Below, one piece after another: positions 31,841 through 40,395 of a stretch of DNA of 46,108 nucleotides. The notes beneath the pieces were generated by a model, which saw only the letters and a program-made list of their open reading frames with translations, was not told where the DNA came from and did not search any database. Numbering within the stretch: position 1 is the stretch's first letter; the number at the start of each line of letters is the position of its first letter. Position numbers and translations under genes: made by a program. This DNA comes from an uncultured Clostridia bacterium. GTDB taxonomy: Bacteria > Bacillota > Clostridia > Oscillospirales > Ruminococcaceae. The DNA lies in contig CAMWMN010000007.1 of assembly GCA_947175385.1 (NCBI GenBank), positions 1 to 46,108 on the forward strand. The letters run 5' to 3'.

Positions 31841-33106
31841 ATGAAAAAGCCGTTTATTACAAAAGAACAGGTCGAGGAGATAGTAAAAACCTATCCCACG
31901 CCGTTTCACATCTATGACGAAAAAGGGATCCGCGAGAACGCGCGGGCATTGAAAGCCGCGTTCGCGTGGAATAAGGGCTTCCGTGAGTATTTCGCGGTGA
32001 AGGCTACTCCGAACCCGTTTATTATGAAAGTATTACAGAGCGAGGGCTGCGGATTTGACTGCTCGAGTTATACCGAGCTTGTGCTGTCCGATGAGGTAGG
32101 GGCAAAGAATCACGATATTATGTTCTCGTCCAATGCCACTCCCGATGAGGATTTCAAGAAAGCGTTCGAGTTGGGCGCGATTATCAATCTTGATGATTTT
32201 ACGCATATTGACGTGCTTGACAAGTTGACGGGAATCCCCGAAACGATTTGTTGTCGTTACAATCCCGGCGGGGAGTTCAAGACGGACGGCTCTCCGAATG
32301 TTATGGACACTCCGCGTGACGCAAAGTACGGAATGACACATGAGCAGATTATTGAGGCTTACAAAATCCTCAAGGAAAAGGGCGCAAAGAAATTCGGAAT
32401 GCATGCGTTCCTCGCGTCCAACACGCTCACCAACGATTATTATCCGACACTAGCGCGGATTATGTTCCAAGCGGCGGTGGAAATCAAGGAGAAGTCGGGC
32501 GTTGAGATTTCGTTTATCAACCTCAGCGGAGGTGTGGGAATCCCATACAAGCCCGACCAACCCGCGAACGACATCGCAAAAATCGGCGAGGGAGTTCGTA
32601 AAGCGTTCGAGGAGATTCTTGTACCCGCGGGAATGGGCGAGGTTGCCATTTTCACGGAACTTGGGCGATTTATGCTTGCGCCGTACGGAATGCTTATCGC
32701 TAAGGCAATACGCGAAAAGCATATCTATAAGGAGTACATCGGTCTGGACGCGTGCGCGGCAAACCTTATGCGTCCCGCGATTTACGGCGCGTATCATCAT
32801 ATCACGGTGCTCAGCAAGGAGAATGCTCCTCTTGACTGTAAGTACGACATTACAGGCGGATTGTGCGAAAACTGCGATAAGTTCGCCATTGACCGCGATT
32901 TGCCGAAAATAGACCTCGGCGACTATATCGCGATTCACGATACTGGCGCACACGGATTCTCGATGGGCTATAACTACAACGGAAAGCTCCGCTCCGCCGA
33001 GCTGCTTCTCCGCGAGGACGGCAGTGTAAAGCTGATTCGCCGCGCCGAAACCCCTGAGGACTATTTCGCGACATTCGATTTCGCGGGCGGGGATTTCAAT
33101 CTGTAA
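31841..33106 (+). CDS. lysA: Diaminopimelate decarboxylase-family enzyme
   Basis: 421 residues from ATG 31841 (GAAAGGA upstream). Fold-III PLP decarboxylase converting meso-diaminopimelate to lysine. PLP Lys54 lies in EYFAVKATPNPF, the glycine-rich phosphate site in INLSGGVGIPY, and the Cys of GGLCENCDKF at the substrate site. It belongs to the clostridial branch of this family, and a related carboxynorspermidine- or arginine-type activity cannot be excluded from sequence alone. Monocistronic or read from the small-protein group upstream. Confidence 0.85.
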   Translation: MKKPFITKEQVEEIVKTYPTPFHIYDEKGIRENARALKAAFAWNKGFREYFAVKATPNPFIMKVLQSEGCGFDCSSYTELVLSDEVGAKNHDIMFSSNATPDEDFKKAFELGAIINLDDFTHIDVLDKLTGIPETICCRYNPGGEFKTDGSPNVMDTPRDAKYGMTHEQIIEAYKILKEKGAKKFGMHAFLASNTLTNDYYPTLARIMFQAAVEIKEKSGVEISFINLSGGVGIPYKPDQPANDIAKIGEGVRKAFEEILVPAGMGEVAIFTELGRFMLAPYGMLIAKAIREKHIYKEYIGLDACAANLMRPAIYGAYHHITVLSKENAPLDCKYDITGGLCENCDKFAIDRDLPKIDLGDYIAIHDTGAHGFSMGYNYNGKLRSAELLLREDGSVKLIRRAETPEDYFATFDFAGGDFNL

Positions 33107-33140
33107 TTCTTAAGATTTTGTGATATTTCGCAGCAGAATA

Positions 33141-33206
33141 TTGACAAATCACAGATTTTATTGTATAATGTTGTCACACCGCGCAGATTTGCAGTCCGCG
33201 CGGTGT
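33141..33206 (+). promoter_or_regulatory. Promoter and leader hairpin of the two-component system
   Basis: TTGACA (33141-33146), 17 nt, TATAAT (33164-33169), then at the transcript start a hairpin ACACCGCGC/GCGCGGTGT (33176-33206) that could be an operator or RNA stabiliser. Confidence 0.8.
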
Positions 33207-33229
33207 AATCGGTATCGGAGGTGATTTGA

Positions 33230-33913
33230 GTGGACGGGAAAATTCTGGTGGTCGATGACGAAAAGGAAATCGCGGACTTGGTGGAAGTCTGCCTTGCCAA
33301 CGAGGGGTATTCCGTGGCGAAATTTTACGACAGCGCAAAAGCGTTGGAGTTCGCCGAGAATGCGGAAATCGCGTTGGCGGTGTTGGACGTGATGATGCCG
33401 GATATTGACGGGTTTACGATGGTGCAGAAATTACGAGAGAAGTTTTTGTTTCCGATAATAATGCTGACGGCGAAAATAGAGGATTCCGACAAGATCACCG
33501 GGCTGATGCTCGGCGCGGATGATTATATCACAAAGCCTTTCAGCCCACCCGAATTGGTTGCAAGGGTGAAAACGCAGTTGCGGCGATACACGCGATATAA
33601 TAACCCCGCCGCCGCGAACGAAATCGATATACGAGGGCTGCAAATCAACTCCGACACGCACCGCTGTACGCTTAACGGCAAGGAAATCATACTCACGCCC
33701 ATCGAGTTCAAAATCCTGTGGTATCTGTGTTCGCGGCGCGGCACGGTGGTTTCTGGCGAGGAACTGTTTGAAACGGTGTGGGGCGAGAAATACCTCGACA
33801 CCTCCAACACCGTAATGGCGCACATCGCGCGAATCCGTGAGAAACTCGGCGAACCGCCGCGCCGTCCGAAATATATAAAAACCGTCTGGGGAGTGGGATA
33901 TACAGTTGAGTAA
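33230..33913 (+). CDS. OmpR/VanR-like response regulator
   Basis: 227 residues; GTG 33230 after CGGAGGTGAT. Receiver domain with phosphoacceptor Asp53 in VLDVMMPDIDG and KPFSPPEL; C-terminal winged helix with LTPIEFKILWYLCSRRGTVV and VWGVGYTVE. Regulates transcription in response to the partner kinase, with which it overlaps by 8 nt. VanR-like by sequence type and because VanZ-like gene follows, but no van resistance genes are present. Confidence 0.9.
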   Translation: MDGKILVVDDEKEIADLVEVCLANEGYSVAKFYDSAKALEFAENAEIALAVLDVMMPDIDGFTMVQKLREKFLFPIIMLTAKIEDSDKITGLMLGADDYITKPFSPPELVARVKTQLRRYTRYNNPAAANEIDIRGLQINSDTHRCTLNGKEIILTPIEFKILWYLCSRRGTVVSGEELFETVWGEKYLDTSNTVMAHIARIREKLGEPPRRPKYIKTVWGVGYTVE

Positions 33914-35015
33914 GGAATCCAAGAATCTGAAATTATCACACCGTATTTTGTGGCAGTATCTGCTTTCTTTGGTGATTTCAACGGCGGTGTTGGTCGCCGC
34001 GATGATATTGTGCAAGTGGATATGCGATACAAAAATATGGTACGCCGATGATCCGCTGTACCGATTTCTGCAGTTTATCAAGCAGAATTTAGCAGTAATC
34101 GGCAGCGGGGTTATCCTGATTGTGTGGACGGTTATCACGGGGATCTATCTGCGGAGATTGATCCGCTACATTGACAGTATCGTTGACGCGGCAAAGCAGC
34201 TCACCCACCCCGCGGAATGTAAAATCGAGCTTCCCGCCGCGCTGTACGGAATCGAGCGCGACTTAAACTCCGCGCGCGAGTCGGCTTTGCGCATCGCAGA
34301 GCTTGCCCGTGAGGCTGAAAAGCGCAAGAACGACCTTATTGTGTACCTCGCGCATGATTTGAAAACGCCGCTCACTGCCGTAATCGGGTATCTGACTTTG
34401 CTGAGGGACGAGCCGCAAATCTCCGCCGAAACTCGCGCGCATTACACGGGAATCGCGTTGGAAAAAGCCGAGCGGCTGGAGATGCTTATCAACGAGTTTT
34501 TTGACATCACGAGGTTCAACCTCACGGCACTGACATTAGAGCGCGAACGGATAAACCTCACCTTTATGCTTGAACAGACGATAAGCGAGTTTCTGCCTGT
34601 TTTCGCAGAGAAAAATCTCACCGTAAACAGTGAGATTCAGCCGAATACGGAGCTTGTGTGCGATCCCGACAAGCTGGAACGCGTATTCGATAATTTGCTG
34701 CGCAACGCGGTGATTTACGGTTATCCGAACAGCGAGATTTACCTCGGAATGACCGCCGATGAGAACCGCGTGACGGTGATTTGCCGAAACCGCGGCAGAA
34801 CGATCCCCGCAGAAAAGCTCGACAGAATTTTCGAGCAGTTTTTCCGATTGGATTCGGCGCGGCAGTCCAAAACCGGCGGTTCGGGACATAACCCTGGCTC
34901 GGGGCTGGGGCTTGCCATCGCGAGGGAGATTGTCCACGCCCACGGCGGCGAGATCTCCGCCAAAAGCGAAAACGAGAGCGTGGAGTTTACGGTGATTCTG
35001 CCGATTGGCGGGTAA
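33906..35015 (+). CDS. VanS-like sensor histidine kinase
   Basis: 369 residues from TTG 33906, overlapping the regulator. Two membrane helices (about 14-36 and 62-83) enclose a short, about 25-residue outer loop, so sensing is within or close to the membrane. His150 in HDLKTPLTAVIGYL is the phosphoacceptor; N box NLLRNAVIYGYP and G boxes GSGLGLAIAREIVHAHGG complete the ATPase. Its 3' end overlaps the convergent VanZ-like gene by 29 nt. Confidence 0.9.
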   Translation: MSKESKNLKLSHRILWQYLLSLVISTAVLVAAMILCKWICDTKIWYADDPLYRFLQFIKQNLAVIGSGVILIVWTVITGIYLRRLIRYIDSIVDAAKQLTHPAECKIELPAALYGIERDLNSARESALRIAELAREAEKRKNDLIVYLAHDLKTPLTAVIGYLTLLRDEPQISAETRAHYTGIALEKAERLEMLINEFFDITRFNLTALTLERERINLTFMLEQTISEFLPVFAEKNLTVNSEIQPNTELVCDPDKLERVFDNLLRNAVIYGYPNSEIYLGMTADENRVTVICRNRGRTIPAEKLDRIFEQFFRLDSARQSKTGGSGHNPGSGLGLAIAREIVHAHGGEISAKSENESVEFTVILPIGG

Positions 35016-35586
35016 GCATACGAATGGATAGAATAATCTTTGCGATTATACACCCGATAACCGCGCCAAGCGCGTTGGTGATCACATCGTCCAGGTCGCC
35101 CGTGCGCCCAAGCCACGGCTGAATCAGCTCCACCAGACAGGTCGCGCCCAACCCGATAAGGTCGACCGCCCACCATTTCAGACGGCGAAAGCTCATCGGA
35201 AGCAGGAATCCGAGCGGGATAAACAGCACGACATTCGCAATCAGCTCAAACACCGCCGTGGAATCCCCGCGCAGATTCCCCGAAAGGAACTCCCACACCA
35301 TACCGTTGTTGGTATAGTATCCGACCGCGCGGAGATCCTCAAAGCGAAAATCACCGTGAAATAGCTGCTCCGTTGTAATCATCGGCATCCAGACGATAAC
35401 CGTCAGTGCGGCAACATATCCGACAAACAGAAAGCGTGAAAGCTCCAATCCGAATGATTTTCGGGGGAGCTTTTTTATTTTCAGATACGCAATCCGCGCA
35501 CAAAGGTAAACCGCCGCCGCAATAAACGAAACGAACAGCGCGTCGAATACTCCGTACAAAGCGATTGAGTATATAAAATCCCGCAT
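34987..35586 (-). CDS. VanZ-like family membrane protein
   Basis: 199 residues; about five membrane segments. Signature ELIANVVLFIPLGFLLP and ELIQPWLGRTGDLDDVITNALGAVIG is that of VanZ-like proteins. In enterococci VanZ raises teicoplanin resistance by an unclear route; most homologues are uncharacterised. Start ATG 35586 follows AAGGGG supplied by R1 copy G. It converges with and overlaps the VanS-like gene, which suggests mutual transcriptional interference. Confidence 0.88.
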   Translation of the reverse strand: MRDFIYSIALYGVFDALFVSFIAAAVYLCARIAYLKIKKLPRKSFGLELSRFLFVGYVAALTVIVWMPMITTEQLFHGDFRFEDLRAVGYYTNNGMVWEFLSGNLRGDSTAVFELIANVVLFIPLGFLLPMSFRRLKWWAVDLIGLGATCLVELIQPWLGRTGDLDDVITNALGAVIGCIIAKIILSIRMLTRQSAESP

Positions 35587-35593
35587 TTCACCA

Positions 35594-35660
35594 CCCCTTA
35601 TTTTAATAGCAAATTGCCGGTAGGCTGCTGTTAGTTATAACGTTTTTGACTGCGTATCCG
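35594..35660 (-). repeat. R1 dispersed leader element, copy G (partial)
   Basis: Reading on the minus strand it ends GGCAATTTGCTATTAAAATAAGGGG, 7 nt before the VanZ-like start; upstream it keeps TTATAAC and AACAGCAGCCTACCGG, similar to copy F. Inner hairpins are missing. Confidence 0.65.
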
Positions 35661-35786
35661 ATAAGTTGTTGCAGATTGAGCGTTATTTTATGCGTTTCCC
35701 GACTGAACTAATTATACAATATTTTGGACGATATTTCAAGGTATATTGCAAAAATGTAAGAAAAACGTAAGCATTTCACAAAAACC

Positions 35787-35815
35787 TTGACAAAATGAGG
35801 AAAACGTGGTAAAAT
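35787..35815 (+). promoter_or_regulatory. Promoter of the Sel1-repeat gene
   Basis: TTGACA (35787-35792), 17-nt spacer, TAAAAT (35810-35815). Two short hairpins (CAATTCCC/GGGAATTG; CCAAA...TTTGG) lie in the leader. Confidence 0.75.
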
Positions 35816-35905
35816 AAAAGTATATGGGTTACGGTTCAATTCCCGAAGGGAATTGGGTTTCCAAAGGGGCATTGCCATTTTGGCAGGCGGCGCGGGGGTG
35901 TTTTT

Positions 35906-37213
35906 TTGAAGTGTGGTCGATGCGGACGTGAGTTCGATTTTAATAAACAGGATTTCTGCGGATACTGCAAGACGGTGCACAACCGTTCGGGCGAGGCGAT
36001 CCGCGATTTGAAAGGGATTTTGCGGTACATCGCGGATAAGTTCGGCAAGGACACGGTTCTCGACCGCCGCCGCACCGATGCTCTTATCGCCGACTTCTTC
36101 CCTAAGGAAACGGCGGCGCGGCGGCTGTGCTATGTCGCGTTGTATGACGGTTGTGCCAAGAAACTCTTTGATGTTCGCGAAAGACCGTTCGAGGTGAGGT
36201 GCGCCGCAGCGGCAAGGTGCGTGCAGTCGCTGCGCGATGAGATAGGCTTGAAAGGCAGGATCGCCGCCGAGGCGGTCGAGGCTGTCGGCGGCGCGGTGGG
36301 CTGCGAGATCTCGTTCAAGAAGAGCGAAACGCTCCCCGCTTCCGAAACCGAAAGCAAGAAGAATATTACAGACGCTGCGGAGCAGTACTCTCTGGGGCGG
36401 CATTTCGACAGAATCCGCGAATATGAAAAGGCGCTGTATTGGTTCGAGTCGGCGGCACTTCAGGATCACGGCGAGGCGGAGTACTATATGGGCAGCTATC
36501 GCCTGGAGGGTCGCGGCGGAATCCAGGATGTGGAACAGGCGCGTGAGTGGTTTGTCCGCGCCGCCGAGAACGGAGTTGCTCAGGCGGAGTATATGGTCGG
36601 GTATTTCCACGCGGAGGGAATCGCGTGCGAGGTGGACGAGGACAAAGCGTTCGAGATGTTTTTAAGCGCGGCGAAAAAAGGCTGCGAGGACGCGGCGAAT
36701 ATGGTTGCTTTGTGCTACGAAAACGGAGTTCACACCGAAAAGAATCCCGAGTTGGCGAAAAAATGGCGCTCCAAGTCCGGTAAGCCCGTTGAAGGGCCTA
36801 AGCCCGTAACCGAAAAAGCTCCGCCGATTCCCGAAAAGTCCGCGCCCGAGCCGCTTGCCGATGACGGCGAGGAGCTGTATCAGAGTGCGCGCCGCTGTCT
36901 TGCCGAGAAAGACAACGAGGGCGCGGCAATGTTCTATAAACGCGCCGCCGAGGCGGGTCACGCGAGGGCGCAGTGCTCCTACGGAAAGTGCCTGTATACG
37001 GGCAGCGGCGTGGCAAAGGACGCGGCGGAGGCATTCCGTTGGTTCAAGAAATCCGCCGAGCAGAATCTCAATATCGCGCAGTATAATCTCGGCGTGATGT
37101 ACCTCAAGGGCGCGTATGTTCCCAAGGACACGGGCGAGGCAAAGCGGTGGTTTAAGCTAGCCGCCGAGAACGGTCACGAGGACGCGGCGAAGATACTCAA
37201 AAAGCTGAAGTGA
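35906..37213 (+). CDS. Zinc-ribbon protein with Sel1-like repeats
   Basis: 435 residues from TTG 35906 (GGGGGTG upstream). N-terminal four-cysteine ribbon Cys3-Cys6 and Cys18-Cys21, then an alpha-helical region and two groups of Sel1 (TPR-like) repeats: about 115-290 (AALQDHGEAEYYMGSY, AAENGVAQAEYMVGYFHAEG, AAKKGCEDAANMVALCYENG) and about 335-435 (AAEAGHARAQCSYGKCLYTG, AAEQNLNIAQYNLGVMYLKG). Sel1 proteins scaffold protein interactions. It lies upstream of a TerY-C-like ribbon protein and a protein kinase and could be an adaptor in the same signalling group; that is contextual. Confidence 0.85.
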   Translation: MKCGRCGREFDFNKQDFCGYCKTVHNRSGEAIRDLKGILRYIADKFGKDTVLDRRRTDALIADFFPKETAARRLCYVALYDGCAKKLFDVRERPFEVRCAAAARCVQSLRDEIGLKGRIAAEAVEAVGGAVGCEISFKKSETLPASETESKKNITDAAEQYSLGRHFDRIREYEKALYWFESAALQDHGEAEYYMGSYRLEGRGGIQDVEQAREWFVRAAENGVAQAEYMVGYFHAEGIACEVDEDKAFEMFLSAAKKGCEDAANMVALCYENGVHTEKNPELAKKWRSKSGKPVEGPKPVTEKAPPIPEKSAPEPLADDGEELYQSARRCLAEKDNEGAAMFYKRAAEAGHARAQCSYGKCLYTGSGVAKDAAEAFRWFKKSAEQNLNIAQYNLGVMYLKGAYVPKDTGEAKRWFKLAAENGHEDAAKILKKLK

Positions 37214-37237
37214 CCGCGCAAAATCGGAGGGATAGAT

Positions 37238-37529
37238 ATGAAGCTGACAAGAAGCGAGATTGAAGCTCTGATTAAGTCGCTGCTTTATAAATATCACGCT
37301 GAATACGCGATCCTGTTTGGGTCTTACGCGCGGGGACGCCGATGAGGACTCTGACATTGACGTGGTCGTTGTGGGCGGTGACGGATTTCACGGGAGTGAT
37401 ATATTCGCTTTCGGAGAGGATTTGCGCGAGCTTACCCAAAAGGACATTGACGCGTTTGAAATCCGCGAGGTGAATCCCGATTCGGAGCTTTGCAGCAATG
37501 TTCTGCGCGAGGGGGTACGCATTGCGTGA
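37238..37529 (+). pseudogene. Frameshifted MNT-type nucleotidyltransferase
   Basis: ATG 37238 after GGAGGGATAG opens MKLTRSEIEALIKSLLYKY and reaches FGSYARG, then stops at TGA 37343. The family continuation DADEDSDIDVVVVGG is in another frame and runs to 37529. The motif GSYARG-x-A-x-x-x-SDID is that of small nucleotidyltransferases such as MntA antitoxins. The break lies in CGGGGAC (37331-37337), a G-run, consistent with loss of two bases or gain of one. It may be a real pseudogene or a sequencing error; if repaired the product would be about 97 residues. Confidence 0.8.
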
Positions 37530-37618
37530 GGAATACGTCAATAATCGCGGACATTGTATTTAATGAGATGGAATCCTTTGTGGATTCTGTAAGGAAGATA
37601 TTGGACGATATGCAATAA
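37526..37618 (+). CDS. 30-residue ORF overlapping the nucleotidyltransferase remnant
   Basis: GTG 37526 overlaps the nucleotidyltransferase stop (GTGA) and is preceded at a distance by AGGGGG. Product ends ...MESFVDSVRKILDDMQ, a likely amphipathic helix. In MntA-HepT toxin-antitoxin pairs the toxin gene sits here, so this may be a truncated HEPN partner, but the peptide is too short to claim that. Confidence 0.35.
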   Translation: MRNTSIIADIVFNEMESFVDSVRKILDDMQ

Positions 37619-37633
37619 GGAGGAGCTATCATT

Positions 37634-37984
37634 ATGAAAGCAGCAGTAATTTTAACGAAGTGCGCGAGAGAGCACGACCTTTTCGGAATCCGTGCGGAGC
37701 AGCGCGAGGACGGCGCGTGGTACGCGACATGGGCGTTTAAGGTAAGCGAACACACCGCGGGACGTGAAAAGTTCGGCGACACCGAGATTTCGGGTAACGT
37801 GTATGTTACCACCGAGTATCCGTCCTGCCCGCATTGCGGAGCAAAGGGGTTCTTCCAGTGTAGCGAGTGCGGCAAGACCACCTGTTGGAACGGCGAGAAC
37901 GAAACCGTTTGCGAGTGGTGCGGAAACGCGGCGGAAACCTCAGCGGAGGACAGCTTTGAATCCCTGACAGGCGGCGGATTCTGA
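37634..37984 (+). CDS. TerY-C-like zinc-ribbon protein
   Basis: 116 residues; ATG 37634 after AAGGAGGAG. The first 60 residues form a small domain (MKAAVILTKCAREHDLFGIR...ATWAFKVSEHTAGREKFGD); then a cysteine cluster Cys65-Cys68, Cys76-Cys79, Cys84 and Cys93-Cys96 in CPHCGAKGFFQCSECGKTTC...CEWCG. This pattern is like the TerY-C metal-binding domain of tellurium/stress (TerY-P) gene groups, where it travels with a protein kinase and a PP2C phosphatase. The kinase is indeed the next gene; no VWA or phosphatase gene is in the window. Confidence 0.75.
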   Translation: MKAAVILTKCAREHDLFGIRAEQREDGAWYATWAFKVSEHTAGREKFGDTEISGNVYVTTEYPSCPHCGAKGFFQCSECGKTTCWNGENETVCEWCGNAAETSAEDSFESLTGGGF

Positions 37985-38148
37985 TAGTTGCCGGTTAGTC
38001 GGGTTATAGCCAAAAGCAAGTTATCCGTGACTAGTGCAAATTCAAAACGCGAGCAACACGTTACACCACGTAGCGATGTAACGTGTTGCTCAGCGAACGC
38101 AGACGCGAAGCGTCTGCGTGGTTTTGAATTTTCCATTTAGATAGGGGG
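37984..38148 (+). repeat. R1 dispersed leader element, copy E
   Basis: GCAAATTCAAAACGCGAGC on the left and GTTTTGAATTTTCC on the right close the outer stem; inner hairpins AACACGTTACA/TGTAACGTGTT and CGCAGACG/CGTCTGCG replace those of copy A with matched changes on both sides. Ends ATAGGGGG, 6 nt before the kinase start. Confidence 0.8.
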
Positions 38149-38154
38149 ATTCTG

Positions 38155-39426
38155 ATGTTTAAGATTGGCGATAAAGTGCCGCTGGAATTGGGCGGCAGCG
38201 CGGAGATTCTGGAGGTTCTCGGACAGGGCGGTCAGGGAATCGTGTACCGCGCTCTCTTCGCGGATAAGGAGTACGCGCTGAAGATGTATTTCAGCAATAA
38301 ACTGCGCCGCCCCGAGATTTTCCGCGATAATCTGCGTACGCTGTGCGAGGACAAAACGGCGCACCGCGCGTTTCTGATGCCGCGGTTGCTCACAGCGCAG
38401 ACCGATGAGGGATTCGGGTTTATGATGGACTTGATCCCGAGCGAGTACAAGCCGTTTTCGGATATTCTGAACGCGCGCGTTAAACTGTCGGGGCTGTATT
38501 CGGTGGTTAACTCCGCGATTCGGATAACCGCCGCGTTCCGGGATTTACACAACAACGGCAAGAGCTATCAGGATATGAACGACGGCGGTTTCTTCATTCG
38601 CCCGACCGACGGTGATGTGCTTATTTGCGATTGTGACAATATCGCGCCTTACGGCGAACATCTGGGAATCGCGGGCAAGCCCGGATATATGGCTCCCGAA
38701 ATCGTTCGCGGGGAGCGCGCGCCGGATAAGTTCACCGACAGATACTCGCTAGCGGTGGTGCTGTTTCGGCTGTTATTGCGCGGCGACCCGCTGGAGGGCA
38801 AGCGCGTGCTGAAGAGCGTCTGCCTTACCGAGGAGGCAGAGCGGCGGCATTACGGATTCGAGCCGCTGTTCGTGTACGACCCTGAGGACGATTCCAACCG
38901 CCCCGTGCGCGGTGTGCATAACAACATCATCAAGTTCTGGCGGATTATGCCGGACTATATCCGAGAGGCATTCGAGTTTTCGTTCACCACGGGGCTTTCC
39001 GAGCCGTCCAAGCGGCTGATCGAAAAGCAGTGGCTGGACTTGCTGAAACGACTGCGCGGCGACATAACCGCGTGTTCGTGCGGAATCCAGAACTTCCTTC
39101 CCGCTTGTGAAACGGACGAGGAGGGCTTGATGATCTGCGTGTGCGGGAAGCATTATCCCAAGCCGCTTACCCTCAAGGGCGCGAAAGAGAGTGTTCTGCT
39201 GTTTGACGGAGCGCGGCTGTTTGACGAGGATACAAACGTCATCGCGGAGGTTGTCCGTAATAAAAAGAACCCCGCGCTGTGGGGCTTGAAGAATCTCGGC
39301 TCCGAGAGCTGGAATTGCGTTCTCCCGAACGGCGAGGAGAAGTCCATAGAACCCGAAAAAGCCGCGCCAATCTTCACGGGTACGGGAATCGAAATCGGCG
39401 GGGAACGATTCGAGATAGCCGAGTGA
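38155..39426 (+). CDS. Protein kinase-like protein with altered catalytic loop (TerY-P type)
   Basis: 423 residues. Kinase N-lobe: glycine loop GQGGQGIVY (23-31), Lys43 in ALKMY. Instead of HRD the catalytic loop reads SYQDMNDGGFF (Asp140 kept, the usual Asn five residues on is Gly145), and the DFG position reads LICDCDN (Asp159/Asp161). MAPEI (179-183) is kept. C-terminal part: a zinc-ribbon-like CSCG...CVCG region (about 307-330) and a small beta-rich domain. Such variants occur in TerY-P kinases linked to a TerY-C protein, which is the gene just upstream. Whether it is active cannot be told from sequence. Confidence 0.8.
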   Translation: MFKIGDKVPLELGGSAEILEVLGQGGQGIVYRALFADKEYALKMYFSNKLRRPEIFRDNLRTLCEDKTAHRAFLMPRLLTAQTDEGFGFMMDLIPSEYKPFSDILNARVKLSGLYSVVNSAIRITAAFRDLHNNGKSYQDMNDGGFFIRPTDGDVLICDCDNIAPYGEHLGIAGKPGYMAPEIVRGERAPDKFTDRYSLAVVLFRLLLRGDPLEGKRVLKSVCLTEEAERRHYGFEPLFVYDPEDDSNRPVRGVHNNIIKFWRIMPDYIREAFEFSFTTGLSEPSKRLIEKQWLDLLKRLRGDITACSCGIQNFLPACETDEEGLMICVCGKHYPKPLTLKGAKESVLLFDGARLFDEDTNVIAEVVRNKKNPALWGLKNLGSESWNCVLPNGEEKSIEPEKAAPIFTGTGIEIGGERFEIAE

Positions 39427-39436
39427 GGTGAACAAA

Positions 39437-39862
39437 GTGCCAAAAAAGATTCGACTTGCGGTGAACATGGCATTTTCACTTATTCTGATGATTGTGCTGA
39501 TTGCTAAGATTATGGGTATGATTACGCATTGGAGTGACCTTGCGGAGAATTGGGATTTGAATGGTGCTCCTACATTTTTGACGTTGTTTTTTGTCTTTGG
39601 GATATATCCGCTGATTGCTGTTACAGCATTGTCTGTGTGGCTTAAAGGAGTTCCGCCGATTGTGTTCAGCACATTGGGATTAGTGGGCGGTTTTGCGCTT
39701 TACTTCCTTGAAACAATTTTCAACGCGCTGTATATACGAGCCGGGAGTACCCTATATATGGGCTTTACTCCGATTGTTTCAATGTGTACATATTTAATTT
39801 CGTTTTTTATGCTGGTAATTTCAATCGTAGAGTTGGTTATTGCAAAGAGAAAAAAGTTTTAA
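39437..39862 (+). CDS. Four-helix small membrane protein
   Basis: 141 residues if started at GTG 39437, 6 nt after GAGGTGA; GTG 39428 is the alternative. Four hydrophobic segments (about 9-28, 47-66, 75-97, 112-135) and a KRKKF end. No family recognised. It lies 10 nt after the kinase-like gene and is probably in its transcript. Confidence 0.65.
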   Translation: MPKKIRLAVNMAFSLILMIVLIAKIMGMITHWSDLAENWDLNGAPTFLTLFFVFGIYPLIAVTALSVWLKGVPPIVFSTLGLVGGFALYFLETIFNALYIRAGSTLYMGFTPIVSMCTYLISFFMLVISIVELVIAKRKKF

Positions 39863-39925
39863 GCCGAAATTGTTAAGGGAACGAAGTCTTCAATAGAGTT
39901 CCATAACAAAATAGCCGGAGGGAAT

Positions 39926-40381
39926 ATGAAGCTTGTAATTCAGCGTGTAACGCGCGCCGCCGTTTCCGTGAACGGCGAAACCGTGGGGAAAATCGGCGGC
40001 GGATTTTTGGTGCTTTTCGGAGCGGGCGCAGAGGATACCCGCGCGGATTGTGAGGTTCTCGCGCGAAAACTCGTCAATCTGCGGATTTTCGCGGACGAGA
40101 ATGGAAAGACCAATCTCTCGCTTAAAGACGTTGGCGGGGAACTGCTGATAATCTCGCAATTCACGCTGTACGCGGACTGCCGCAAGGGGAATCGTCCGAA
40201 TTTTTTAGCCGCAAAAGAGCCGCGAGAGGCGGAATCGCTTTATGAGTACTTCTGTGAGCTTTGCGCAAATGAGATACCCACGGTCGAGCGCGGAATTTTC
40301 GGCGCGGATATGAGCGTGGAGCTTGTCAATGACGGACCGTTCACGGTGATTCTTGAGTCCCGAAACGGCGAGATATTATAG
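39926..40381 (+). CDS. dtd: D-aminoacyl-tRNA deacylase
   Basis: 151 residues; ATG 39926 after GGAGGG. Removes D-amino acids mis-attached to tRNA. Starts MKLVIQRVTRAAVSV, with the family motifs SQFTLYADCRKGNRP (77-91) and NDGPFT (135-140, the GP motif region). Cytosolic quality control. Ends 14 nt before the next gene. Confidence 0.94.
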   Translation: MKLVIQRVTRAAVSVNGETVGKIGGGFLVLFGAGAEDTRADCEVLARKLVNLRIFADENGKTNLSLKDVGGELLIISQFTLYADCRKGNRPNFLAAKEPREAESLYEYFCELCANEIPTVERGIFGADMSVELVNDGPFTVILESRNGEIL

Positions 40382-40395
40382 AAAGAGGTGTGGTT

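Noticed and set aside
33176-35586. A complete glycopeptide-resistance cluster
   Set aside because: Only regulator, kinase and VanZ-like genes are present; no ligase, dehydrogenase or dipeptidase genes.
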